A DNA stretch of 64,000 nt, from NCBI RefSeq assembly GCF_012584455.1, contig NZ_JABAEB010000016.1:1-64000 (forward strand), written 5' to 3'. Of the stretch, positions 1 to 7,512 are shown piece by piece. Source of the stretch: Shewanella oncorhynchi. GTDB taxonomy: Bacteria; Pseudomonadota; Gammaproteobacteria; Enterobacterales; Shewanellaceae. How positions within the stretch are numbered: the stretch's first letter is position 1; the number at the start of each line of letters is the position of its first letter. The notes under the pieces are model-generated. The model saw only the letters and a list, made by a program, of their open reading frames with translations, made no database searches and was not told where the DNA came from. A program made the translations under genes and the position numbers.

Positions 1-58
1 CCGTATTTATAGCGCGATGATTTCACCCCCATGTGAGAGTAGGTCATCGCCAAGCGCC
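1..58 (+). rRNA. rrf: 5S ribosomal RNA, 3' end only
   Basis: The first 58 bases match the 3' third of a gammaproteobacterial 5S rRNA: a CCCCATGTGAGAGTAGG block like the CCCCATGCGAGAGTAGG of Escherichia coli 5S, then TCATCGCCAAGCGCC, which would close the terminal stem. The 5' part lies before the window. The upstream loop region differs from the E. coli form, so this may be one of several variable copies. The strand follows from the terminator just downstream. The exact 3' end is uncertain by a few bases. Confidence 0.85.
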
Positions 59-82
59 TAATTATCTCATTGAGATGCAACG

Positions 83-110
83 AAGCCAGCTGAATAAGCT
101 GGCTTTTTTG
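83..110 (+). terminator. rRNA operon terminator
   Basis: An 8-bp perfect stem (AGCCAGCT at 84-91, AGCTGGCT at 97-104) with a 5-base loop runs into a T-rich tract ending at 109. It lies 25 bases past the 5S 3' end, so it should end the rRNA operon. Confidence 0.85.
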
Positions 111-272
111 CGTCTGCAATTTGCACGTTTTAGTATTTTTGAAAGGGCTTTATTGGTTAGGACATTGATAGGCTTAAATTACATTAAGCTGTGAAGTGGT
201 AATGGGTTTACTGAACGCTTTCTTAATGAGCTTAAGTTTTACTAAGTTCTAATTCTAAGAACTGTAATAGAG

Positions 273-303
273 CCGCCAGTTCATAGTGACACTAAGCTGG
301 CGG
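273..303. repeat. Inverted repeat in the gap before csgI
   Basis: CCGCCAG (273-279) pairs with CTGGCGG (297-303) around a 17-base loop. It lies downstream of the minus-strand gene that ends at 379 but lacks a clear T-run on that strand, so terminator function is doubtful. Nothing else recognisable was seen between 111 and 378. Confidence 0.35.
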
Positions 304-378
304 TCTGAAATAGATAGCTGAAGCAATGTTGATGGTTAGAGGACAAATACTCTCTTCAACGCTTGCGTGCTTTATGGG

Positions 379-1083
379 TCACTCTTTGTTGATTTTAGCT
401 TTGAAGCTGGCTTTGGTATTGTCGTTAGCTTGTTTGTACCAGTAATCCAGCATTTGACTGATTTCAGCTTGGCTAGGTGTCGTCGCTGGAGTGATTTGCT
501 GAGCCTTATCATTGTTCGCTGTGGCTGCTGATGTTTGGTGTATTTGCGGCTGGCTTGCCAATACTGGTGCAATGGCGTCGCTTGCTTGCGTTGTTGCGGT
601 ATTCATAGTGAGATTTAATGAAGCCGGATGATTGCTAAGGTTGTACTGCAGTATCTCGTGTTCGAAATCCCGTCCCAGTTGAATGCCATTCTTAATCAAT
701 TTATCACTGGTAAAACCCACTGCTTCATCTTGAGCATTTAATAGTGTCAGCTTAGGTGACTCATCAAATTTCTTTGCATCTCTGGCTGAGTTGATGGCGG
801 GAAGTGTCAGCGTGAGTGTTTGTGCTGACGCATCAAAACGGACGATGAGCACGTCGGAGAGATAATGCACTGAGTCAGCTTGTTGTCGATATTGCGCGGC
901 ATAACGGAAGGCAATCTGATTGGTCCCATCGGCTAAAACGAGATCGCCACTCTTTACGGCTGGCTTGGCATTGACCGTTAACACTTCAGCATTTTTAGGC
1001 AGATTGAGATGAACATTGGCCGTTGCTGGCTGCACAGTCCCCAGCACTAATGCCGTGGCACATAAGATTGATTGATATTTCAT
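379..1083 (-). CDS. CsgI/YccT-type (DUF2057, UPF0319) periplasmic protein
   Basis: This 234-residue protein has an N-terminal signal peptide (residues 1-22, ending ATA). The body resembles the DUF2057/UPF0319 family that includes E. coli YccT (CsgI), which is reported to restrain curli assembly. Visible family features are the early beta-rich stretch with a hydrophobic LNLPKNAEVL motif and the central VRFDASAQTLTLTLP segment. The C-terminal third (about 165-205) is rich in Ala, Thr and Gln and looks like a linker, followed by a short helical tail. It is transcribed alone, convergent with the rRNA operon. Whether it acts on curli here is not shown; the family assignment is fairly secure, the role is not. 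Confidence 0.75.
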   Translation of the reverse strand: MKYQSILCATALVLGTVQPATANVHLNLPKNAEVLTVNAKPAVKSGDLVLADGTNQIAFRYAAQYRQQADSVHYLSDVLIVRFDASAQTLTLTLPAINSARDAKKFDESPKLTLLNAQDEAVGFTSDKLIKNGIQLGRDFEHEILQYNLSNHPASLNLTMNTATTQASDAIAPVLASQPQIHQTSAATANNDKAQQITPATTPSQAEISQMLDYWYKQANDNTKASFKAKINKE

Positions 1084-1239
1084 AAGCTTTCTCTGTTGTT
1101 GCGAGGACGCCGCTAAATAATAAGGCAGATATTTGGCGACACAAAGCAGGTTTAACCTTTAGTGTGGAGCATGATGAACTAAATGGCGACACGCCGTTTA
1201 TAGATCGCAGATTAGCGTTAATTTAATCTGTAGGGAATA

Positions 1240-1264
1240 AAAAAGGCTCACGAGGAGCCTTTTT
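1240..1264 (-). terminator. Terminator of the cpdB-like gene
   Basis: AAAAAGGCTC and GAGCCTTTTT form a GC stem with a 5-base loop and a T-run on the minus strand (an A-run on the plus strand at 1238-1244). It begins about 27 bases past the stop codon at 1291. Confidence 0.8.
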
Positions 1265-1290
1265 GAGCATGATATTTCGGGATTGAACGC

Positions 1291-3336
1291 TTATTTGGTT
1301 AGGTTGATGCTATAAACGGCGAAACCCAGTTCATCCTTACCGATCTTCTTCATTTCACGTTGTTTATTGGCTTCGATAAAGGCAGCGGCTTTGTCACTGT
1401 CTTGGGTTTCGAAGCGAATGTCTAATGTGACGTTGGTAGTGATGGTTTTGAAATCCCAGTTGTAATCGGCACTTGGATTGACCATAGCTTCGTACTTGCC
1501 TGTGGTTTCGTTGTACTGAGATTGCGCTGTGATATAAGCAGCTAGTGCTTCACGGTTAGTATCGGGCAGTTCAAGCACCACATGGTCGCTACCCGTACCA
1601 GCAAACTTACCCCCAAAGGCGCGGTAGTTATTTGAGGTAACGATAAACTCTTTCGCGGCAAATTCTTCACCTGTGATGACTTTGCCGTTTTCGTCTTTAT
1701 AGCTTAAATCAACGATACGGTTTGCGTTGGCATTAACGACGGCGCAATCGCGGTCAAACTTGCTTGGTTGGGTCACATCAATTTTATAGGTTAAGCCATC
1801 CAGTACGTCGAAGTTGTAGGTTGGATGACCATCCCAATTGATTAAACCTTGTGGAGTGGTTTTTGCAGGGTCAATTTGATTGAACTGGTTCGCTGAGCAC
1901 TCGAGCCAATCTTTCAATTCGGCGCCCGTCGCTTTGACTGCCACCATAGTATTGGGATACAGGTACAGATCGGCGGCGTTTTTAAAGGTCAGTGGGCCTT
2001 TATCAACTTGCACAAATTGATCGGCATCACTGGTTGTACCGTGGCGACCGCCCGCTTTAAAGGGTGCGGAGGCTGATAGCACTGGCAGACCTTTTAATGC
2101 TGCAGGTAATTTCGCTTTCACGTTAGCGATTTGCGCATCGGAAACGATTTGTACCGTAGGGTCGTCCTGCACTAAGGTAAGGAAGCTGTACATGTCGGCT
2201 GCGGCAACGCCGATAGGTTCATCCACAAAGGCGAGGGTGCCTTGGTGCTCGGCTGCGACTGCATCTTTAATTGCGGGATCTTGGCTAACTAACTCTTCCT
2301 TAGTTGCACCATTATATATGGGGCGAGCTTGCGTTTTGGCACTAAGGACATGCCATTTGCCATCTCTACGTTCAAGTTTAAAGTCAACAACCCCTAAGTT
2401 ATCACCCCAACGACCTGGCATCACTGCGGGGACGCCGTTCAGTAGGCCTTTAGTGACGTCGGTATTGGGTAAGTCGGCATACTTAGCATCAGGGAAGATA
2501 GAGTGGCTGTGGCCGAATAGAATCGCATTGATACCATCAACATAAGTCAAAGCGTAAGTGGCGTTTTCAGCCATAGGATCGCCAGGATTTTCCGTTGAAC
2601 CAATACCAGAGTGAGGAATGGCGATAATGATATCGGCCCCTTTTGCTTTCATTTCGGGGACATATTTTTTCGCGGTTTCAATAATATCTTCGACCGTCAC
2701 TTTACCCGTCAGATTTTGTTTATCCCACAATAGAATTTGCGGTGGCACAAAACCAATATAACCAATGTTAATGGTTTGATTATTACCTTCATTGTCGATA
2801 ATATTTTTTTGTTTGATGATATAAGGGGTGAATAAATGCTCACCTTTTTTAACCTCATTCCAGCAACCATTATCGTCGGCGCAATAAACGTTTGAGTTGA
2901 TATAAGGGAAATCTGCACCACTAATGGATTTATTTAAGAAATCTAAACCATAGTTAAATTCATGGTTACCGATATTACCGACTTCATAATCTAATAGGTT
3001 CATGGCTTTATAGGCTGGATGAATATCACCCATTTGCAGGCCAACTTTAGCCATGTAATCGCCCATTGGGCTGCCTTGTAGTAGATCGCCGTTGTCGACG
3101 AGTACGCTGTTTTTGGCTTCGTTGCGTGCAGCGTGGATTAAGCTTGCAGTACGGGCTAGACCGATAGTTGGGTCATTTTTGCCACTGTAGTAGTTGAAAT
3201 CCATGATATTTGTGTGCAGATCTGTGGTTTCGAGTACCCGTAAATCGGCTTGAACGACTTTGTCGTCATCAGAATTACAGGCGCTGGCACCAAGGGCGGC
3301 AGTGATCATCACTGCGAGTATTTTCTTATTTAACAT
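1291..3336 (-). CDS. cpdB: CpdB-like 2',3'-cyclic-nucleotide 2'-phosphodiesterase/3'-nucleotidase, lipoprotein
   Basis: This 681-residue protein belongs to the calcineurin-like metallophosphatase plus 5'-nucleotidase C-terminal domain family. Metal-site motifs are visible in order: TTDLHTN (about 38-44), GDLLQGSPMG, GNIGNHEFNYG, IAIPHSG and GHSHS. The C-terminal half carries the substrate domain with the NNYRAFGG motif. The N-terminus is a short signal ending ASAC, so Cys20 is a likely lipidation site; classical CpdB is a soluble periplasmic protein. The expected reaction is hydrolysis of 2',3'-cyclic nucleotides and 3'-nucleotides, letting the cell use extracellular nucleic acid as a phosphorus or carbon source. 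It is monocistronic. A related nucleotidase lipoprotein lies at 55978-57696. Confidence 0.88.
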   Translation of the reverse strand: MLNKKILAVMITAALGASACNSDDDKVVQADLRVLETTDLHTNIMDFNYYSGKNDPTIGLARTASLIHAARNEAKNSVLVDNGDLLQGSPMGDYMAKVGLQMGDIHPAYKAMNLLDYEVGNIGNHEFNYGLDFLNKSISGADFPYINSNVYCADDNGCWNEVKKGEHLFTPYIIKQKNIIDNEGNNQTINIGYIGFVPPQILLWDKQNLTGKVTVEDIIETAKKYVPEMKAKGADIIIAIPHSGIGSTENPGDPMAENATYALTYVDGINAILFGHSHSIFPDAKYADLPNTDVTKGLLNGVPAVMPGRWGDNLGVVDFKLERRDGKWHVLSAKTQARPIYNGATKEELVSQDPAIKDAVAAEHQGTLAFVDEPIGVAAADMYSFLTLVQDDPTVQIVSDAQIANVKAKLPAALKGLPVLSASAPFKAGGRHGTTSDADQFVQVDKGPLTFKNAADLYLYPNTMVAVKATGAELKDWLECSANQFNQIDPAKTTPQGLINWDGHPTYNFDVLDGLTYKIDVTQPSKFDRDCAVVNANANRIVDLSYKDENGKVITGEEFAAKEFIVTSNNYRAFGGKFAGTGSDHVVLELPDTNREALAAYITAQSQYNETTGKYEAMVNPSADYNWDFKTITTNVTLDIRFETQDSDKAAAFIEANKQREMKKIGKDELGFAVYSINLTK

Positions 3337-4043
3337 AGTTATCTCTATTTATATTTATTTGACCCCAATGCATGTTCCGTAAAAGAACATGCCCATCATC
3401 CCGTTAATTCGGCGTAATTTAACTGTTAGGTTAATTTGCTGCTAAGTTAACGAGCGGGAATTATAAAGACATTTGATGATCTGAATGTGACATTAATCGG
3501 AGAAAAGCTGTTTCAAATTGTGACTCAAGGTTTGCTTGCCTAAATAGTGAGCCGTTTAGCCTGTTTATTTGTTACATCAATGTTTAAATAATTACAGTAA
3601 ACAGTTTATTAAGAAGAATTAATATTTGTTATTGGAATGGCATTTTATTTGCTCAGCCCCTTGTCTATGTCGGGGATATTTGACGTAAAACTTCAGTAGA
3701 ATTGTTTTAAATAATTCTTTTACATCAAATTTTAGCCAATGTTGATCACTTATGCGCGCATGTCTCTTGGCTTGATTGAGGTGAGTTAGGTTTAGCGTAG
3801 CGTTGGCATAGGCTTATTTAGACGGGTAATACACATAAAGTGATACAAATAAGCTGCGCTCTGGGCGGGTAAAACTTGGCTGAAATGCGCGTAACTTGTT
3901 AAGGTAGTTCATCGAAATTGACGTACGAAGCTACAGAAGTTCGTTAAAACAGACTGTTGTAAACCGAAAGCCAAAATCCATTTGCGCGCACCTTTCACCT
4001 TAAAAATACAATCGAAAGGGCAGCAACATCCAAGGGAGTTAAT
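3337..4043. other. Long divergent intergenic region
   Basis: These 707 bases separate the starts of the cpdB-like gene (minus strand) and an M3 peptidase gene (plus strand), so both promoters should lie here. The only clear structure seen is the inverted repeat at 3370-3392. No ORF or RNA gene was recognised. Confidence 0.5.
3370..3392. repeat. Perfect 8-bp inverted repeat in the cpdB leader
   Basis: GCATGTTC (3370-3377) and GAACATGC (3385-3392) are perfect complements around a 7-base spacer. They sit about 34 bases upstream of the cpdB-like start codon, a position that fits an operator or a 5'-UTR hairpin. No T-run follows, so it is not a typical terminator. Its role is unknown. Confidence 0.5.
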
Positions 4044-6188
4044 ATGCGTAAGTCCGTTATTACCACAGCCGTAGCTGCGGCATTGTTACTTGGCGCTTGT
4101 TCAGACAAGCCTGATGTAAGCACCAATGAAGCCAAAAATGCCGTTGCGACTCAATCCGCCGTCAAAGCCGAAACAACTAATGTGCTGCTGAGCAAGAGTC
4201 TACTGCAAGATCAAGCGCCGCAATTTAATCTTATTCAGTCCGCAGATTATGCTCCCGCCTTCGAGCAGGGCATTAAAGCTCACGATGCAGAAATCGCTGC
4301 GATTGTGAATAACAAACAGGCGGCTAGTTTTGACAATACCATTCTCGCCATGGAAACCTCAGGTGAATTGTTAACGCGCGTATCGCGTACCTTCTTTAAT
4401 CTCGCAGGTCTGATTTCTGATGATAATTTTCAGAAAACCGAAGCGGATCTTGCACCTAAGCTATCTGCCCATCGCGATAATATTTATCTCGATCCAACGT
4501 TATTTGCCCGTGTTGAAGCGGTATATCAACAAAAAAGCAGCTTAAATGCGGAAGATCAGCGTTTAGTTGAATACTATTATGAGCAGTTTGTTCGCGCTGG
4601 CGCGAAATTGTCGGCTGAAGATAAAGCTAAAATGCGCGACTTTAACGCCGAGCTTGCAACCTTAGCGACGGACTTTTCACAAAACAGCTTAAAATCATTT
4701 AAAGATGATGTGATTGTTGTGACCGATAAAACCCAGTTAGCCGGTTTATCTGACAGCGAAATCGCCACCTTAGCCGCAGCGGCCAAAGCTGCTGGAAAAG
4801 AGGGCTATTTGATTACCTTAGTGAACACGACTCGCCAACCTGTGCTTTCTAGTCTGAGCAACCGTGAACTTCGCCAAAAAGTGTGGGAAACCTCGGCGCA
4901 CAGAGCTGTTGCAACTAATGGCCCATTGATTGTTAAAATGGCGCAAATTCGGGCTAAAAAAGCCAATTTACTGGGGTTCGATACTTGGGCATCCTATGCG
5001 GTTGCCGATCAAATGGCGAAAACCCCAGCCGCTGTGTATGAAATCCTTGACGATTTAGCACCAAAAGCCTTAGCACGTGCCAAAGTGGAAGCGGCTGATA
5101 TTCAAGCTGAAATCAAAAAGGCGGGCGGTGATTTCGAACTGCAACCTTGGGATTGGGCTTATTACGCCGACAAAGTGCGTAAAGAGAAATACGATCTCGA
5201 CGAAAGCAGTATCAAGCCTTATTTCGAGTTTAATACTGTACTGAAAGACGGGCTGTTTTTCGCTATGCATAAATTGTATGGCATCAGCTTAAAACCGCGT
5301 ACCGATTTACCTGTGTGGCATTCCGATGTTTTAGCCTTTGAAGTCTTTGATAAAGATAACAGTTCTATTGGCTTATTCTACCTAGACCCGTATGCCCGTG
5401 AAGGCAAAGGCGGCGGCGCGTGGATGGATGAGTTCGTCACCCAAAGCGGTCTGCTCGGCACTAAGCCCGTAGTCTATAACGCGCTTAATATTCCTAAGCC
5501 AGCCGATGGCCCAACGCTAATGACCTTCGATGAAGTGACCACTCTGTTCCATGAATTTGGCCATGCAATACACGGTTTATTCTCGCAGGTGAAATACCCA
5601 AGCGTGGCTGGCACATCAACCGCACGTGACTTTGTTGAGTTCCCATCACAGGTTAACGAAGATTGGAATATCGACCCTGCTGTGATTGCTAACTATGCCA
5701 AACACTACAAAACGGGTGAGCCAATTCCTAAGGCGCTGCTTGATAAAATCTTAGCGGCAAATAAGTTTGGCCAAGGTTTTGATACCGTTGAGTACCTGTC
5801 AGCGGCCTTGTTAGATATGGAATGGCACTCTATCAGCGCCGACACTCAAATTAGCGATGTAGAGAAGTTTGAGCACCAAGTGCTAGCTAAACACGGCCTC
5901 GATTTTGCGCCAATACCACCCCGTTATAAGTCGAGCTACTTTAGCCATGCCTTCTCCGGTGGTTATTCCGCAGGTTATTACGCGTATTTGTGGACCGAAG
6001 TGTTTGCCGCCGATGCCTTTGCCTATATGGGTGAGCAAGGTGGCTTAAAAGCCGATAATGGTGACAAATTCCGTAAGGAAGTCTTATCTAAAGGTAACAG
6101 TGAAGATCTCATGCAAGATTATATTCATTTTACTGGTAAAAAACCGACAACAGAGGCACTGTTAAAGCGCCGCGGTTTAGTCGATTAA
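4044..6188 (+). CDS. M3 family metallopeptidase (Dcp/oligopeptidase-like) lipoprotein
   Basis: This 714-residue protein has a lipoprotein signal (LLLGAC, Cys19) followed by an M3 (thimet/Dcp) fold. The zinc motif HEFGH is at residues 503-507 within TLFHEFGHAIHG, and the third ligand region about 25 residues on (DFVEFPSQVNEDW) carries the family Glu. C-terminal PRYKSSYFSHAFSGGYSAGYYAYLWTE is the typical substrate-binding segment with tyrosines. The likely role is removal of dipeptides or cleavage of short peptides in the periplasm, part of peptide nutrition. The start is ATG with AGGGAG upstream (about 4033). A paralog of similar length faces it at 7513-9726. Confidence 0.88.
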   Translation: MRKSVITTAVAAALLLGACSDKPDVSTNEAKNAVATQSAVKAETTNVLLSKSLLQDQAPQFNLIQSADYAPAFEQGIKAHDAEIAAIVNNKQAASFDNTILAMETSGELLTRVSRTFFNLAGLISDDNFQKTEADLAPKLSAHRDNIYLDPTLFARVEAVYQQKSSLNAEDQRLVEYYYEQFVRAGAKLSAEDKAKMRDFNAELATLATDFSQNSLKSFKDDVIVVTDKTQLAGLSDSEIATLAAAAKAAGKEGYLITLVNTTRQPVLSSLSNRELRQKVWETSAHRAVATNGPLIVKMAQIRAKKANLLGFDTWASYAVADQMAKTPAAVYEILDDLAPKALARAKVEAADIQAEIKKAGGDFELQPWDWAYYADKVRKEKYDLDESSIKPYFEFNTVLKDGLFFAMHKLYGISLKPRTDLPVWHSDVLAFEVFDKDNSSIGLFYLDPYAREGKGGGAWMDEFVTQSGLLGTKPVVYNALNIPKPADGPTLMTFDEVTTLFHEFGHAIHGLFSQVKYPSVAGTSTARDFVEFPSQVNEDWNIDPAVIANYAKHYKTGEPIPKALLDKILAANKFGQGFDTVEYLSAALLDMEWHSISADTQISDVEKFEHQVLAKHGLDFAPIPPRYKSSYFSHAFSGGYSAGYYAYLWTEVFAADAFAYMGEQGGLKADNGDKFRKEVLSKGNSEDLMQDYIHFTGKKPTTEALLKRRGLVD

Positions 6189-6208
6189 TTGATTAATGGT
6201 AAAAAGAT

Positions 6209-6245
6209 AAAGGCTTGTTAGGGAAACCTAACAAGCCTTTTTTTA
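6209..6245 (+). terminator. Terminator after the first M3 peptidase
   Basis: A 14-bp perfect stem (6209-6222 with 6227-6240), GAAA loop and following T-run lie 20 bases past the stop codon of the peptidase gene. Confidence 0.92.
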
Positions 6246-6402
6246 TTGATGTTGGGGCGGATTTATTAACCATTTTTTGTTTCAAGACAGGAAGTTTAGA
6301 GGACGAAAAATCTACAGGTAACGCTCCTAATCACAGCTCCAAAATAGTTTGTTGAAATGTTGTCGAAAGACAGTCTTAAACTATTTTTTATTGATTAAAT
6401 TG

Positions 6403-6786
6403 TTATGTTTGATTGTCGCTTATAAAGTTAGCAATAGTGTCCTCCTTACGTTGACTCTCTAATAGCCACTCAACCCTCCATTCTGTTAGGCGTTCACCTG
6501 TTTTATGAATGAATTTTCCTGCTTCTGGTTCATCAATCCATTCAAGCTGTTTAACAAGTACTAAAGGCGCTTCAGACCCGTCAGTTTCATTCGAAAATTC
6601 AAGAGCCTCATTATAAGTATGAAATGCGTAATAGTAGATTTCACCATCAAATTCATCTGGAGCACCTTGCCAAGGGCGGCACCAAACACGATATTCTAAG
6701 ACTTGATCATAGAAATAACCGCCGCCTGATTTTGTTTCCGCCGGATACTCTCCAATCCTATTCTCATCGATTGAATCAGGATACAT
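6403..6786 (-). CDS. Conserved uncharacterised 127-residue protein
   Basis: This small acidic protein has the conserved block ETKSGGGYFYDQVLEYRVW, then YYYAFHTYNEALEFS and RLTEWRVEWL. I recognise these as typical of a bacterial family that is often annotated loosely as GCN5-related, but no acetyl-CoA-binding motif is visible in it. Its ATG directly abuts the TAG that ends the read-through frame of the GNAT gene upstream (6787-6789). The two were therefore probably one operon, and the acetyltransferase label of the family may come from this linkage. No function is assigned. Confidence 0.7.
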   Translation of the reverse strand: MYPDSIDENRIGEYPAETKSGGGYFYDQVLEYRVWCRPWQGAPDEFDGEIYYYAFHTYNEALEFSNETDGSEAPLVLVKQLEWIDEPEAGKFIHKTGERLTEWRVEWLLESQRKEDTIANFISDNQT

Positions 6787-6840
6787 CTACAATCCCTCAA
6801 TGGAATATAACGCCAGATGCAACAGCGGATAAGGTTTACC

Positions 6841-7239
6841 CTATCCATCAACGGGTGAGCGACCCGTTACTGAAAAACCAATATGCTGGTAAAAACCTAA
6901 TGCTTGCTGATTCTGCTCATTAACATCAACCTTTGTGGCTCCCAGTTCTTTAATGGCATGTGTCGCTAGCATGGAACCAATACCTTTTCCGCGCGCGTCA
7001 GGTGAGATGAACAGCATTTCAATATTGCCATCATGTATCCCGCAGAATCCGAGTATTTCTCCATTGTCATTTTTAGCGCACTTTAAGTGAACGGCGTCAA
7101 AATATTGTTCGAGGATCAACGGCTTTAATTCCTGTAGATCTTCTTCTGCTAAAAAGTCATGGGTTGCTCTCACCGATGCTTCCCAAATATTGAGCAGACT
7201 AAGATGATCTGCTTTTTCTACCATCTCAATATTCATCAT
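6841..7239 (-). CDS. YjaB-like GNAT acetyltransferase cut short by an in-frame amber codon
   Basis: The 132-residue product is a GNAT fold: N-terminal WEASVRATHDFL, acetyl-CoA loop PDARGKGIG (about 81-89), and NEQNQQALGFYQHIGF. It resembles E. coli YjaB. The frame stops at TAG (6841-6843) right after TGRSPVDG. Past that codon the same frame continues with GKPYPLLHLALYSIEGL, then TAG at 6787-6789. As I recall it, YjaB ends with the related string GRSEVDDLGKPYPLLNLAY. The original gene was therefore probably about 150 residues and lost 17 C-terminal residues to a point mutation, unless the amber is read through. The acetyl-CoA site is intact, so residual activity is possible. It heads a two-gene operon with the 127-residue protein. 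Confidence 0.75.
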   Translation of the reverse strand: MMNIEMVEKADHLSLLNIWEASVRATHDFLAEEDLQELKPLILEQYFDAVHLKCAKNDNGEILGFCGIHDGNIEMLFISPDARGKGIGSMLATHAIKELGATKVDVNEQNQQALGFYQHIGFSVTGRSPVDG

Positions 7240-7447
7240 ATAACTCTATTGAAAATTTAATGCCGCCTAAGTGGCGAATAATAGTGGGTTAACATGTGAA
7301 GCGGGAACGTACCATTATTACTAATCCGCATTTAAGAAGTTTAGGCGTAAGTTCCGTAACATCTTTTTCCCAAGATGTTAGCTGCCAAGCTGTACTCTGT
7401 CATCTTGACCTTTCTCGCTATTTCCCTATTTAGTATCAGTAAAATAA

Positions 7448-7473
7448 AAACAGGGAGTATTCGCTCCCTGTTT
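7448..7473 (-). terminator. Terminator of the second M3 peptidase
   Basis: AAACAGGGAG and CTCCCTGTTT pair around a 6-base loop. On the minus strand the stem runs into TTTTTATTTT. It lies about 40 bases past the stop codon at 7513. Confidence 0.85.
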
Positions 7474-7512
7474 ATGATATTTAAAACTTCAATTTAGAGG
7501 GATGATGTTATG

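Noticed and set aside
2192..2545. 117-codon frame antisense to the cpdB-like gene
   Set aside because: It is the mirror of a strongly conserved coding sequence and has Ser/Leu-rich antisense composition.
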